A stretch of 64,000 nt of DNA from Roseateles sp. (GCA_016790285.1 JAEUPJ010000014.1:27764-91763), one strand, 5' to 3'. Shown: positions 45,919 to 55,045, counted from the stretch's first letter. Numbers and translations: made by a program. The notes: generated by a model from the letters alone, not told the origin.

Positions 45919-46707
45919 TCAGTGCGCTGCAATCAGGGAAGGCGACGCCAGTGTGCGCGCCGGGCGCAGCGGGGTGGCGTCGCAGGAGGCCTCGACGGCG
46001 GCTCCCGGCGGGGCCGCGAGCAGCAGCTCGCGGGCGAGATGACGCAGTTCGGGCGTCAACGGGGCGTTCTGTGACGCGCGGGGGTCCAGGCAGGCCCAGT
46101 CGCGCAGCACCGCGCCGAGGAAGCCGTCGGCGCAGGAATGAAGCTGTTGCGCGATGCGGGTGGCCACGCGCAGCTGAGGGTGGCAGGCCATCAGCAGACT
46201 GTAGACCAACAGCCCCGCGCGTTGTGTGAGCCATTTCATGCCGGCGTAGGCCTCGGTGACGCTGGCGGGGTCGGTGTCGGCCAGCAGCAGGGGGCGCACC
46301 GCGCGCAGTGCCACGATGCGGGACAGCTCGGCGGCGCTGGCGTGCAGCAGGATGACGTCGGCCTCGGGCGCGGCTTCGGCCACCGCCTCCAGGAAGGACG
46401 CGGCCGAACCCTGCGCGTTGATGTAGCGCATAGGCAGGCCACGCGCCGCCAGGTAACTCACGCGCGGCGACAGCCGCTCGATGCAGTTGGACAGCTGGAT
46501 CTGCGCCAGCTCCGAAGGCTGGGGCGAATGAACGCCGGCATCGACGACGAGGGTCTGCAGGTTCAGCTCGGCGAAGGCGGCGCACAGGCCCTCCAGCAGC
46601 AGCCCGGCGCCCATCACGCGCGGGTTGCTGACGACGGGCACGAAGCGCTGCTTGGACGCCGCGAACAGGCGGCGCAGGCCGTGGGCTTGGTCTTGATGGA
46701 GGGTCAC
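45919..46707 (-). CDS. Degenerate FlhG/FleN-like ParA-family protein without P-loop
   Basis: A 262-residue protein in the FlhG position, between flhF and fliA. It keeps the MinD/ParA layout (a strand before a glycine turn, LNLQTLVVDAG, then ADVILLHAS), but the nucleotide-binding GKGGVGKT is absent: the segment reads FVPVVSNPRVMGAGLLLEGL. ATP binding is therefore unlikely. True FlhG sets flagellar number by regulating FlhF and the master regulator. This one may be a partner that lost catalysis, or a decaying gene, though its frame is intact. Recognition depends mainly on context. Confidence 0.65.
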   Translation of the reverse strand: MTLHQDQAHGLRRLFAASKQRFVPVVSNPRVMGAGLLLEGLCAAFAELNLQTLVVDAGVHSPQPSELAQIQLSNCIERLSPRVSYLAARGLPMRYINAQGSAASFLEAVAEAAPEADVILLHASAAELSRIVALRAVRPLLLADTDPASVTEAYAGMKWLTQRAGLLVYSLLMACHPQLRVATRIAQQLHSCADGFLGAVLRDWACLDPRASQNAPLTPELRHLARELLLAAPPGAAVEASCDATPLRPARTLASPSLIAAH

Positions 46708-46748
46708 TTCAAGAACTCCGGCTGGCTTGGCAAGCGGGTGGCGTGAGA

Positions 46749-46771
46749 CTCTGTGCCTCTGTGGCTGTGTT
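46749..46771. repeat. Single CACAGAG-repeat arm, copy 3 (flhF-flhG)
   Basis: The complement of these 23 bases is identical to the outer part of the left arm at 50587-50609 and matches the copy at 22991 except for one base. No second arm is present nearby, so this is a solo half of the element seen between flgG-flgH and flhA-flhB. It lies in the 95-bp gap between the flhF stop and the flhG-like start. Confidence 0.8.
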
Positions 46772-46802
46772 GCCGGGCGTTGACATCAGGCTCAATGCTC
46801 CA

Positions 46803-48482
46803 TCAATGCACCGCACGCGAGAGCCCCTCCGCCAGCGGCGCGCCGGCAAAGATCAGGTTGACGTCGGTGTTGTCCATGCGCCAGGCGCCGGAGGCCGGGC
46901 TCTTGAGCGCGCGCTGCACGAGGGCGGTGCCGGGCAGGCGGTGCCAGTCCTCCGGCACACGCTGGCCGTTGGCCACGCCCAGCACCTTCAGGCGGTGGCG
47001 GATCAGCGTGTCCAGCGCGGGGGCGAGCTTGACGGCTTCGTCGATCTTGCTGAGCACGACGCCTTCGCAGGCCGCGCCCTTCCAGGCGTTGACGACGTCC
47101 TCGATCGTCTCGCCCTGCTGGGCGGCGTTGATGACGAGCAGCTTCTTGATGCTGGGGTGGGCCAGCATCTCCAGCAGCTCCTGCGTGCGGCTGTCGCGCT
47201 GGGCCATGCCGGCGGTGTCGATGAGCACCAGCTTCTTGCTGGACAGCAGGTCCAGCAGATCGTCCAGCGAGGCGCGGTCGTGCGCGGTGTGCACCGGCAC
47301 ACCCAGGATGCGGCCGTAGGCGCGCAGCTGCTCGTGGGCGCCGATGCGGTAGGCGTCCAGCGTGATGAGGCCGAGCTGGCCGGCGCCATGCTTGGTGGCG
47401 AAATGGGCGGCGAGCTTGGCGGTCGTCGTGGTCTTGCCCACGCCGGTGGAGCCGATCAGCGCGTAGACGCCACCGCGGTCCTCGATGGCCGGGGCGGCCT
47501 CGTCGGTCTGCAGGTTGCGCGACAGCACATGGCCGGCCCAGGCGGTTTCATCGGCGGGCTCGGCGGGCGAGCCGGGCTTGAAGTCCGACGGGCAGCTCTC
47601 GGCCAGCTTGCGAACGAGCGCCGGCGAGAAGCCCAGCTCCAGCAGCTTTTGCGTGAGGCGCGCCTGCACGGGCTGGCGCTGCAGCTTTTCCATGAAGGCC
47701 AGCGACGAGAAGCGCTCTTCGATGAGGCCCCGCATCTGGCGCAGCTCGTCGGCCATGTCCATCTGGTTGCGCTGGCTGAGCGAGGGCTGGCCCGGCAGGG
47801 GCATCGGCTCGGCACCGATGTCGCTGAGGGTGGGCACGGCGCGCGCGCTGGCCGCGGTGGGGATGCGGATCTCGTCGCGCAGCACGGGCGGCGCGTGGCG
47901 GGCCTGGGGCATGACGGGCGGCGGCGCCACGCGCATCTCGGGCATCACCGGGGGCGGTGCGGTGCGGCGCGGGGCCAGTGCGGCCATGGCTTCGGCGGCT
48001 CGGCGCTCGCGCTGGGCACGGGCGGCATCCAGCGACAGGGCAGCCGGCTGCACCGGCGGCGGCGCCGCCTGCATGACAGGGTCGGGCTGCCCGGCCATCT
48101 CGGCCTGGCGGCGGCGCAGCACGCGCTCGCGCACGTAATCCTGGAAGGACAGCGTGCTCATGGCCAGCTGTTCCACATCGCCGCGCACCTCGGGCGCACC
48201 GAAGCCCGGCTCCTGGCGCTGGGCACGCTCGGCAAAAGGCGCGCGCGGGGCGCCCTGCGCCGGCATCACGGGCGGCGGCGCCACCTGCGGGCGGGCCACC
48301 GTGCGGGGCGCGGTGGCGGCCATCTGCTCGATTTGCCCCATGCCTTCAGGCGCCATGGCGAGCACCTCGACGCCCTCGGGCACGTTCTTGTTGGACAGCA
48401 CGACAGCATCCGGCCCGAAGGCCTGCTTGACGAGCGCCAGGGCCTCGCGGGACGTGCGGGCCGTGAACTTACGAACATTCAT
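46803..48482 (-). CDS. flhF: Flagellar SRP-type GTPase FlhF
   Basis: A 559-residue GTPase that marks the site of flagellum assembly. The N-terminus MNVRKFTARTSREALALVKQ is the FlhF B-domain signature; a long Pro/Ala-rich linker with repeated PPPVMP motifs (about residues 60-260) follows. The N and G domains have the P-loop IGSTGVGKTTTTAKLA, the LITLDAYRIGAHEQLRAYG block and DTAGMAQRD. It overlaps flhA by four bases (ATGA). FlhF usually goes with polar flagella, while flhDC suggests peritrichous control, so the flagellation pattern cannot be settled by gene content. Confidence 0.95.
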   Translation of the reverse strand: MNVRKFTARTSREALALVKQAFGPDAVVLSNKNVPEGVEVLAMAPEGMGQIEQMAATAPRTVARPQVAPPPVMPAQGAPRAPFAERAQRQEPGFGAPEVRGDVEQLAMSTLSFQDYVRERVLRRRQAEMAGQPDPVMQAAPPPVQPAALSLDAARAQRERRAAEAMAALAPRRTAPPPVMPEMRVAPPPVMPQARHAPPVLRDEIRIPTAASARAVPTLSDIGAEPMPLPGQPSLSQRNQMDMADELRQMRGLIEERFSSLAFMEKLQRQPVQARLTQKLLELGFSPALVRKLAESCPSDFKPGSPAEPADETAWAGHVLSRNLQTDEAAPAIEDRGGVYALIGSTGVGKTTTTAKLAAHFATKHGAGQLGLITLDAYRIGAHEQLRAYGRILGVPVHTAHDRASLDDLLDLLSSKKLVLIDTAGMAQRDSRTQELLEMLAHPSIKKLLVINAAQQGETIEDVVNAWKGAACEGVVLSKIDEAVKLAPALDTLIRHRLKVLGVANGQRVPEDWHRLPGTALVQRALKSPASGAWRMDNTDVNLIFAGAPLAEGLSRAVH

Positions 48483-50569
48483 GCTGTGCCTCCGATGATG
48501 GAGCCGATGCGGATGGTGTGGGTCTCAGGAATCTCGCTGTGGCCGAGCACCTTGAGTCGGGGCGCGGCGCGCTTGAGCAGCCGGGCCATGGGCGCGCGGA
48601 TGAGGTCGGGCACCAGCAGCGCGGCGGGCACGCCGCGGTCTTCCTGCTTCTGGGCCGTCTCGGCAGCGCTCTTGGCCAGCGTGTCGGCCACACCCGGGTC
48701 GAGGGCGGCGCCGTGCGGGGAGTTCAGGGCCTGCGTGACCAGGCGCTCGAGCTCGGGCTCCAGCGCGATCACGTCGAGCTCCTTCACGCTGCCGTAGATC
48801 TGCTGCACGATGGCCGGCGCGATGTGGGTGCGGATGCGGCGGGCCAGCTCCATCGGGTCGGTGACGGTGGCGGCGTTCTCGGCCAGGCATTCGACGATGG
48901 AGCGCATGTCGCGCACGTGCACGCCCTCCTCCAGCAGCAGCTGGAGAACGCGTTGCAGGGTGGCGATGCTGACCATCTTGGGAATCACGTCTTCGATCAA
49001 TTGGGGCGCCTGCTTGGTGAGGTGCTCCACCAGCGATTGCGTCTCCACGCGGCCCAACAACCTGGCCGCGTGCACTTGCATCAAGTGTGAAAGGTGGGTG
49101 GCCACGACGGTCGAGCAATCAACCACCGTAAACCCGCTCATTTGGGCCATCTCCTTCTGGCGTTCCTCGATCCACACCGCCGGCAGGCCGAAGGCGGGGT
49201 CGGTGGTCTGCGTACCCAGGAGCTTCTGCGTCGCGTGGCCCGGGTTGATGGCCAGCCACATGCCGGGGAAGGCCTCGGCCTCGCCGACGACGGCGCCGCG
49301 CAGCGAGATGCGGTACTGGCTCGGGCGCAGCTCCAGGTTGTCGCGAATGTGCACCGGCGGCGGCAGGAAGCCCACCTCCTGCGCGAACTTGCGCCGCACG
49401 CCCTTGATGCGGCTGAGAAGGTCGCCTTCCTTGTTCTTGTCCACCAGCGTGATGAGGCGGTAGCCCACCTCCAGGCCCAGCGTGTCCACGGGCACGAGGT
49501 CCTCCCAGCTGGCTTCGCCGGCGCCCTCGCTGCTGGGCATGATGGGCTTGACGGCCTTGGCGGCCTCCAGCGCCTGCTCCTTGGAGCGCAGCCAGTAGGC
49601 CAGGTAGCCCAGGCCCGCGGCGATCAGCAGGAACACGACGTGCGGCATGCCCGGGATCAGGCCCAGCGCGCCGATGACGCCGGCCGTGATGGCAATGCTC
49701 TTGGCCGAGCCGAACACCTGGCGGCCGATCTGGCTGCCGATGTCCTTGTCGGTGCCCACGCGCGACACCACCATGGCGGCGGCCACCGAGATCAGCAGCG
49801 CCGGCACCTGCGCCACGAGCGCGTCGCCCACGGCCAGCAGGATGTAGCTGTTGGCGGCCTGGCTGGCGCTGAGGTTGTGCTGCGCCACGCCGATGATGAA
49901 GCCGCCCACGATGTTGATGGCCAGGATGAGCATGCCGGCCACGGCGTCGCCGCGCACGAACTTGCTGGCACCGTCCATGGAGCCGAAGAAGTCCGCTTCG
50001 TCGGAGAGTTCGGCCCGGCGGCGCTTGGCCTCGGCTTCGTTGATGAGGCCGGCGTTGAGGTCGGCGTCCACCGCCATCTGCTTGCCGGGCATGGCGTCCA
50101 GGGTGAAGCGCGCGCCGACTTCGGCGATGCGCTCCGCGCCCTTCGTCACCACGATGAAGTTGATGACGACGAGGATGGCGAACACGATCAGGCCGACCGC
50201 GAAGTTGCCGCCGATCAGGAAGTGCCCGAAGGCCTCGATGACCTTGCCGGCCGCGCCGGTGCCCGTGTGGCCCTCCAGCAGCACCACCCGCGTGGACGCC
50301 ACGTTCAGCGACAGCCGCATCAGCGTGGTGAGCAGCAGCACCGTCGGGAAGGCCGCGAAGTCCAGCGGGCGCACCATGTGCGCGGCCACCATCATCACCA
50401 TGACGGCCATGGCGATGTTGAACGTGAACAGCAGGTCCAGCGCAAAGGGCGGCAGCGGCAGCACCATCATCGACAGCACGAGGAGCACCGCGATGGGCGC
50501 ACCGAGTGCGGCGATGACGCCGGCGCGGGGGCCGAGGAGAGATTGCAGGCGTTGGATCAGCGGGTTCAT
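48479..50569 (-). CDS. flhA: Flagellar type III export gate protein FlhA
   Basis: A 696-residue inner-membrane protein. Eight hydrophobic segments fill the first 330 residues, with the FHIPEP-type signature region (TTLMRLSLNVASTRVVLLEG, AVGLIVFAILVVINFIVVTK, DADLNAGLINEAEAKRRRAE). The cytosolic C-terminal domain docks export chaperones. An ATG 24 bases upstream is in frame but ATG 50569 begins MNPLIQRLQ as expected. Its end overlaps flhF; flhB lies upstream across a repeat. Confidence 0.97.
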   Translation of the reverse strand: MNPLIQRLQSLLGPRAGVIAALGAPIAVLLVLSMMVLPLPPFALDLLFTFNIAMAVMVMMVAAHMVRPLDFAAFPTVLLLTTLMRLSLNVASTRVVLLEGHTGTGAAGKVIEAFGHFLIGGNFAVGLIVFAILVVINFIVVTKGAERIAEVGARFTLDAMPGKQMAVDADLNAGLINEAEAKRRRAELSDEADFFGSMDGASKFVRGDAVAGMLILAINIVGGFIIGVAQHNLSASQAANSYILLAVGDALVAQVPALLISVAAAMVVSRVGTDKDIGSQIGRQVFGSAKSIAITAGVIGALGLIPGMPHVVFLLIAAGLGYLAYWLRSKEQALEAAKAVKPIMPSSEGAGEASWEDLVPVDTLGLEVGYRLITLVDKNKEGDLLSRIKGVRRKFAQEVGFLPPPVHIRDNLELRPSQYRISLRGAVVGEAEAFPGMWLAINPGHATQKLLGTQTTDPAFGLPAVWIEERQKEMAQMSGFTVVDCSTVVATHLSHLMQVHAARLLGRVETQSLVEHLTKQAPQLIEDVIPKMVSIATLQRVLQLLLEEGVHVRDMRSIVECLAENAATVTDPMELARRIRTHIAPAIVQQIYGSVKELDVIALEPELERLVTQALNSPHGAALDPGVADTLAKSAAETAQKQEDRGVPAALLVPDLIRAPMARLLKRAAPRLKVLGHSEIPETHTIRIGSIIGGTA

Positions 50570-50588
50570 GTCAAGACTCTTGAACACA

Positions 50589-50663
50589 GCCACAGAGGCA
50601 CAGAGACACAGAGAAACTCAGAAAGCGGGCACGAGCCTCTCTGTGCCCCTGTGTCTCTGTGGC
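50589..50663. repeat. Inverted repeat of CACAGAG units, copy 2 (flhB-flhA)
   Basis: Arms at 50589-50613 and 50639-50663 pair at 22 of 25 positions with a 25-bp loop. The left arm is identical over all 25 bases to the copy at 22993. It sits between the flhB stop and the flhA start within one operon, so the hairpin would be transcribed. Confidence 0.9.
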
Positions 50664-50692
50664 TGTATTCAGCAGCGTCTGAAGCAAGCAGG

Positions 50693-51868
50693 TCATTCCG
50701 CGAAGTCCTCATCCGGCTCGGGCGCCCAGCCCGGCTTGTTGTGCGGGTCGAGCTCGGGCGGCACGTGGGGCTTGGGCATGTCGGGACGGGCGGCGTTGCG
50801 CGAGGCCATGGCCGCGCGCAGCTGGTAGACGTAGGCCAGCACCTGGGCCACGGCGCCGAACAGCGCCGCGGGGATCTCGTGGTCGAGCTTGGCGTGGGCA
50901 TAGAGGGCCCGGGCGAGCACGGGCTGCTGCAGCACGGGGACCTTGCTCTCCTTGGCCAGGTCGCGGATCTTCATGGCCAGCAGGTCGGCCCCCTTGGCCA
51001 CGACCTTGGGCGCGCTCATGCGGCCTTCCTCGTACTTGAGCGCCACGGCGTAGTGGGTCGGGTTCATGACGACCAGGTCGGCCTGCGGCACGGCGGCGAG
51101 CATGCGGCGCTTGGCCATCTCGCGCATGCGGGCGCGCATCTTGGCCTTGACCTCGAGATTGCCTTCAACTTCCTTCAGTTCCTGCTTGGCTTCTTCGCGC
51201 GTCATGCGCATGCGGCGCAGCCAGAGCTGGCGCTGCAGCGGCACGTCGATGGCGGCGAACACCGCCAGCGCGATGGCCAGCAGCACCAGCCCGCCGATGA
51301 GCTGCTGGCCGGCATAGGCCAGGGCCGACGGCAGGGGAACGGACATGATGCTCACGTAGGCCGCCAGCCGGTCCTTCAGCACCATGGCCCCGACGATGCC
51401 CAGCACCAGCGCCAGCAGCACGGCCTTGAGCGCCGTGCCCAGGCCTTGGCCCGAGAAGAGACGCCCCAGGCCCGCGAGCGGGTTGAGGTGGGTGAACTTG
51501 GGAGCCAGCGGCTTCATCGTCCAGTTCCAGCCGCCGCTGGCGAGGTGGCTGGCGATGCCGACGATGACGAGCAGCGCCGCGATGGGGCCCATGACGGCAG
51601 CAAAGGCCAAGGTCATGTCCACCAGCCGCTCGCCCATGAAGCCGGGCCGCGCCAGCAGGCTGGCGTCGAAATGCAGGCCGGTACTGAGCATCTGGCGCAG
51701 CCGCTCCACGATCTGGGGCCCACCCACGCTCAGCACCGCGCCGCCCGCCACCATCATGGCGAAATGCGGCAGGTCGCGCGAACGCGGCAGCTGCCCCTCG
51801 GCCCGAGATTTCTGGATCTTCTTGGGCGAGGCGGGTAGGTTGCGGTCCTGGGCGTCGTGGTCGGCCAT
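50693..51868 (-). CDS. flhB: Flagellar export substrate-specificity switch protein FlhB
   Basis: A 391-residue inner-membrane protein with four membrane segments in the first 220 residues and a cytosolic domain that cleaves itself at the conserved NPTH (residues 269-272, in VVMNPTHYAVALKYEEG). Cleavage switches export from rod/hook to filament proteins. The N-terminal KKIQKSRAEGQLPRSRDLP is typical. It heads the flhB-flhA-flhF-flhG-like-fliA-MCP-BLUF run. Confidence 0.97.
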   Translation of the reverse strand: MADHDAQDRNLPASPKKIQKSRAEGQLPRSRDLPHFAMMVAGGAVLSVGGPQIVERLRQMLSTGLHFDASLLARPGFMGERLVDMTLAFAAVMGPIAALLVIVGIASHLASGGWNWTMKPLAPKFTHLNPLAGLGRLFSGQGLGTALKAVLLALVLGIVGAMVLKDRLAAYVSIMSVPLPSALAYAGQQLIGGLVLLAIALAVFAAIDVPLQRQLWLRRMRMTREEAKQELKEVEGNLEVKAKMRARMREMAKRRMLAAVPQADLVVMNPTHYAVALKYEEGRMSAPKVVAKGADLLAMKIRDLAKESKVPVLQQPVLARALYAHAKLDHEIPAALFGAVAQVLAYVYQLRAAMASRNAARPDMPKPHVPPELDPHNKPGWAPEPDEDFAE

Positions 51869-52042
51869 GTCGGTTCTTCAGCGCTGGACCGAATTGTTCG
51901 AGGCCGCCCGCAGAACTTGAGCGAGAAAAGCGGGGCGGACGCCCGGCTGTTCCGCGCCGTGGCCACAAAGGCCCCCGCCATGCGTGGAGGATTACCGGCT
52001 GCGCGGCCCACCCCCTCCCTGCAGCGGCGATACCCTTGCAGG

Positions 52043-52789
52043 ATGCCCTTGCCGCCCCGCCTGACCGCCCTGCTGACGACCGGACTCACCGGTGTCGCCG
52101 CGGCCCAGGCGCCGCTGCTCATCGAGTACCGCGACAAGCCGCCCTACACGTACACGGTCGACGGCAAGCCGGCGGGCTTCCTGATGGAGCGCACGACCCA
52201 GGTGCTGCGCCGCGCCGGCATCGACGCGCGCTACGCGGAGGTGCCCATCCGCCGCACGATGCTCAACCTGCAGGCCAACACCGCCGCGATGTGCTCACCG
52301 GGCCTGTACAAGACCGCCGAGCGCGAGGCGTTCGCCCGCTACAGCCTGCCCATCCACCGGGACAGGCCGCATGCGGTGCTCGCGCACACCAGCGTGGCCG
52401 CGCGAATCCGGCGCCTGCCCAGCGTCGCGCGGCTGTTTGCCGACACGCAGTTGCAGCCCGGCCAGGTCGACGGCGTTTCCTATGGCGCGCAGCTCGACCA
52501 GTGGCTCGCCTCCACGCCCAAGCCGCCCCTGCGCGCGCAGCTCAGCCCGCTGCAGCTGGTGCGCATGGTGGCCGCGCACCGCGTGGACTACATGCTGATC
52601 GACCAGGAGGACCTGGGCTGGCTGCGCCGGGACCCGGAGCTCGCCGAGCTGCCCGTCACGCACATCGAGTTCACCGACATGCCCCGCGGGGAGTTGCGCT
52701 ACATCGCCTGCTCCCAGCAAGTCGCGCCGCAGACGATGGAACGCATCAACCAGGCGATTCGGGAGCTGCCCGAGTCGAGTTCCGACTGA
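52043..52789 (+). CDS. Periplasmic solute-binding protein, amino-acid-binding (SBP_bac_3) type
   Basis: A 248-residue secreted protein with a signal peptide (LTALLTTGLTGVAAAQA) and the start of a type-3 binding fold (LIEYRDKPPYTYTVDGKPAG). It lacks the usual full set of ligand residues and stands alone, without permease genes. Such lone binding proteins are frequent in Burkholderiales and are of unknown ligand; some serve as signalling or chemosensory partners. It is divergent from flhB with 174 bp between the starts. Confidence 0.78.
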   Translation: MPLPPRLTALLTTGLTGVAAAQAPLLIEYRDKPPYTYTVDGKPAGFLMERTTQVLRRAGIDARYAEVPIRRTMLNLQANTAAMCSPGLYKTAEREAFARYSLPIHRDRPHAVLAHTSVAARIRRLPSVARLFADTQLQPGQVDGVSYGAQLDQWLASTPKPPLRAQLSPLQLVRMVAAHRVDYMLIDQEDLGWLRRDPELAELPVTHIEFTDMPRGELRYIACSQQVAPQTMERINQAIRELPESSSD

Positions 52790-52798
52790 CGCACGAAA

Positions 52799-52819
52799 AA
52801 GCCGGCTCGCGGCCGGCTT
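52799..52819. terminator. Bidirectional rho-independent terminator
   Basis: An 8-bp perfect stem AAGCCGGC / GCCGGCTT with a 5-base loop, preceded by an A-run. It separates the binding-protein gene from convergent cheZ, which ends 22 bp further on. Confidence 0.85.
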
Positions 52820-52841
52820 GTGCGGGAAGCGCAGCGTCGGG

Positions 52842-53477
52842 CTAGAAGCCCAGGCTCGCCAGCAGGTCGTCGACCTCGCCCTGGTTGGAAACCACATCGG
52901 TGCGGCCCACCGGGTTCACGACCGGGCCTTGCAGGATGTTCGGGTCGACCTTCTCGCGTTGCTCCGGCGGCACGACCTGAACGAGCAGCTTCACGAGGCT
53001 GTCTTCCAGGTCGTTGGCCAGGGTCACGACCTTGGCGACGACCTGGCCGGTCAGGTCATGGAAGTCCTGGGCCAGCATGATGTCGGTCAGGTGGTTGTCG
53101 ATGCTCGCAGTGCGGCCTTCGACGTCCTTCACGAAATTCATGACCGCGCCACTGGCCACGGCACGCACCGGGTCGGCCACGAGGGCGGCGGCCAGTTCCT
53201 TGGTGGCCGCGCTGATGCCGGCGTGCTCCGCCTTGGCCTGGTCGACCGAGTTCAGCACCTTCTCGGCGGCCGCGGCCGTCTTGGTGGCGATGTAGCTCAG
53301 GCGGCTGCGCGCATCGGGCAGGCCGTCGGTCGCGACCTGCAGCTTGGGCATGACGCCCAGGCGCTGCATGGTGTCATGCAGCGTGCGCGTGATCGTGCCG
53401 AGTTGCTGGAAGACCTCGGGGGAGACGAGCAGCGGCTCGGCACTTCCGGCCAGCTTGTCCAACTGTTCCATCGACAT
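52842..53477 (-). CDS. cheZ: CheY-phosphate phosphatase CheZ
   Basis: A 211-residue helical protein that speeds CheY-P dephosphorylation and ends the tumble signal. The catalytic helix carries MLAQDFHDLTGQVVAKVV, which contains the Asp/Gln pair used for catalysis (DLTGQ). The C-terminal peptide VDDLLASLGF is the CheY-binding tail. It follows cheY by 18 bp and closes the motA-motB-cheY-cheZ run. Confidence 0.95.
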   Translation of the reverse strand: MSMEQLDKLAGSAEPLLVSPEVFQQLGTITRTLHDTMQRLGVMPKLQVATDGLPDARSRLSYIATKTAAAAEKVLNSVDQAKAEHAGISAATKELAAALVADPVRAVASGAVMNFVKDVEGRTASIDNHLTDIMLAQDFHDLTGQVVAKVVTLANDLEDSLVKLLVQVVPPEQREKVDPNILQGPVVNPVGRTDVVSNQGEVDDLLASLGF

Positions 53478-53495
53478 GGCAGTCCCCTCTTGTTG

Positions 53496-53888
53496 TCAGG
53501 CCGCCGCAGCGAGCTTCTGCATGATCTTCTGGACTTTTTCTTCCAGGGTGGCCTTGGTGAAGGGCTTGACGATGTAGCCCGCCGCACCCGACTGGGCGGC
53601 CAGCACGATGTCTTCCTTGCGCGCTTCGGCCGTCACCATCAGCACCGGCAGGTGCTTGAGGTTGGGGTCTTCCTTGATGGCCTTGAGCAGCTCGAAACCC
53701 GTCATGTTGGGCATGTTGATGTCGCTCACGACGAAGTCGAACTTGGCGCCCTTCAGCATGTTCAGCGCTTCGACGCCGTCTTCGGCCTCTTCGCAGTTGT
53801 TGTAGCCGATCTCCTTCAGCAGGCCGCGCACGATGCGACGCATGGTGGAGAAGTCGTCGACAACCAGGAATTTCATGTCAGCGCTCAT
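53496..53888 (-). CDS. cheY: Chemotaxis response regulator CheY
   Basis: A 130-residue single receiver domain. Phospho-acceptor Asp56 lies in [10 protein letters not shown], the acidic pair is [10 protein letters not shown], and the switch Lys is in GYIVKPFT. It binds FliM when phosphorylated and reverses rotation. The start at 53888 has GAGAGGA before it; a shorter start (MKFLVV) is less well placed. It sits 54 bp after motB and 18 bp before cheZ. Confidence 0.97.
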   Translation of the reverse strand: MSADMKFLVVDDFSTMRRIVRGLLKEIGYNNCEEAEDGVEALNMLKGAKFDFVVSDINMPNMTGFELLKAIKEDPNLKHLPVLMVTAEARKEDIVLAAQSGAAGYIVKPFTKATLEEKVQKIMQKLAAAA

Positions 53889-53942
53889 GGCGGTCCTCTC
53901 TCGGGAACTGGCGGGATTTCAGGGTCAGGACGCAGTCTAGTT

Positions 53943-54935
53943 CTAGCGCGTCGGCGCGGGAGGCTGAGTTTGCGGCATTTTCCCGCCGCGCGGCACTTCC
54001 GTGGCGGTGCCCGCGGCCGCCGTGGCGCCGTCGGCACCGCCAGCCTCGCCTTCGGGCTCGTCCGGCAGGTTCTTCAGCACCGCGTCCTCGGCATCGCGGT
54101 TCATCACGATGATGCTGATGCGGCGGTTCAGCGCGCCGTTGGGGTCCTTGGCGTCGAGCAGCTTGCTCGCCGCCAGCCCCTGCACCCGCAGCATGCGGGC
54201 TTCCGACAGGCCGCCGGCCACCAGCTCGCGCCGCGACGCATTGGCCCGGTCGGCGGAGAGCTCCCAGTTGCTGTAGCCCTTGTCGCCCGCAGAAAACGGC
54301 TGGGCGTCGGTGTGGCCTTCGACGGTGAGCCGGTTGGGCACCTCGGTGAGGACGCTGCCGAGCTCCTGCAGCAGCTCGCGCATGTAGGGCTTCACGACGG
54401 CACTGCCGCTGTCGAACATGGGGCGGTTGCCCTCGTCGACGATCTGGATGCGCAGGCCTTCCTTGGTCATGTCCAGGCGGATCTGCCCGCCCAGCGCCGC
54501 CAGCTTGGGGTTCTCGGCCAGCACCTCCTCGACCTTGGTCTTGAGCTGCTCCAGCCGCGCCCGCTCGGCCTTGCGCTGCTCTTCCTTGAGCGCGCGCAGC
54601 GTGTAGCTCGATTTCTTGGCGTTGCTCTCGCCTTCCTTGACCTGGCCGGTCTCGCGGGTGAGGTCCTTGCCGCCGCCGCGCACGACGCTGGAGGAGTCGC
54701 CCGAACCCGAGCCGCCGAGCATGGCCACGCGCAACGGCGACTGGAAGAACTCGGCGATGCCCTTCTTGTCGCCCTCGGTGGTGGAGCCGAGCAGCCACAT
54801 GAGCAGGAAGAAGGCCATCATGGCCGTGACGAAGTCGGCGTAGGCGATCTTCCACGCGCCGCCATGCGCCGCGTGGCCGCCCTTCTTCACCTTCTTGATG
54901 ATGATGGGCTGCAACTTTTTGGCGTCACCAGCCAT
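53943..54935 (-). CDS. motB: Flagellar stator protein MotB
   Basis: A 330-residue stator subunit. The single membrane helix carries the proton-binding Asp34 (YADFVTAMMAFFLLMWLLGS). The C-terminal OmpA-like peptidoglycan-binding domain has LTVEGHTDAQPF and ANASRRELVAGGL. The Ala/Gly/Pro-rich tail is disordered. It follows motA with a 137-bp gap that contains a dispersed repeat, longer than the few bases common between motA and motB. Confidence 0.97.
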   Translation of the reverse strand: MAGDAKKLQPIIIKKVKKGGHAAHGGAWKIAYADFVTAMMAFFLLMWLLGSTTEGDKKGIAEFFQSPLRVAMLGGSGSGDSSSVVRGGGKDLTRETGQVKEGESNAKKSSYTLRALKEEQRKAERARLEQLKTKVEEVLAENPKLAALGGQIRLDMTKEGLRIQIVDEGNRPMFDSGSAVVKPYMRELLQELGSVLTEVPNRLTVEGHTDAQPFSAGDKGYSNWELSADRANASRRELVAGGLSEARMLRVQGLAASKLLDAKDPNGALNRRISIIVMNRDAEDAVLKNLPDEPEGEAGGADGATAAAGTATEVPRGGKMPQTQPPAPTR

Positions 54936-54940
54936 TTACG

Positions 54941-55045
54941 CCCCCCCCCGAAGCGCCTGCGGCGCCTCCCCCCCAGGGGGGCGCCGCCAGTGGCCTGGCA
55001 AAGCCAGTTCCACGGCGGCTGCGCGAGGAGCGCCGCCGGCTTCGC
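54941..55045. repeat. GGCAAAGCC-type intergenic repeat, copy B (motA-motB)
   Basis: A run of CCCCCC/GGGGGG hairpins followed by CTGGCAAAGCCAGTTCC and CGGCGGCTGCG. The central 17-mer is identical to that at 61290-61306 in the fliC2-fliC3 gap. It fills nearly all the space between the motA stop and the motB start, so it is transcribed within the mot operon. Confidence 0.75.

Noticed and set aside
51894-51920. Sigma-28-like site upstream of flhB (TCAAGTTC on the minus strand)
   Set aside because: The -35-like half is good and the spacing is right, but the -10 reads TCGAACAA, matching only four of eight positions, and flhB is not a late gene.
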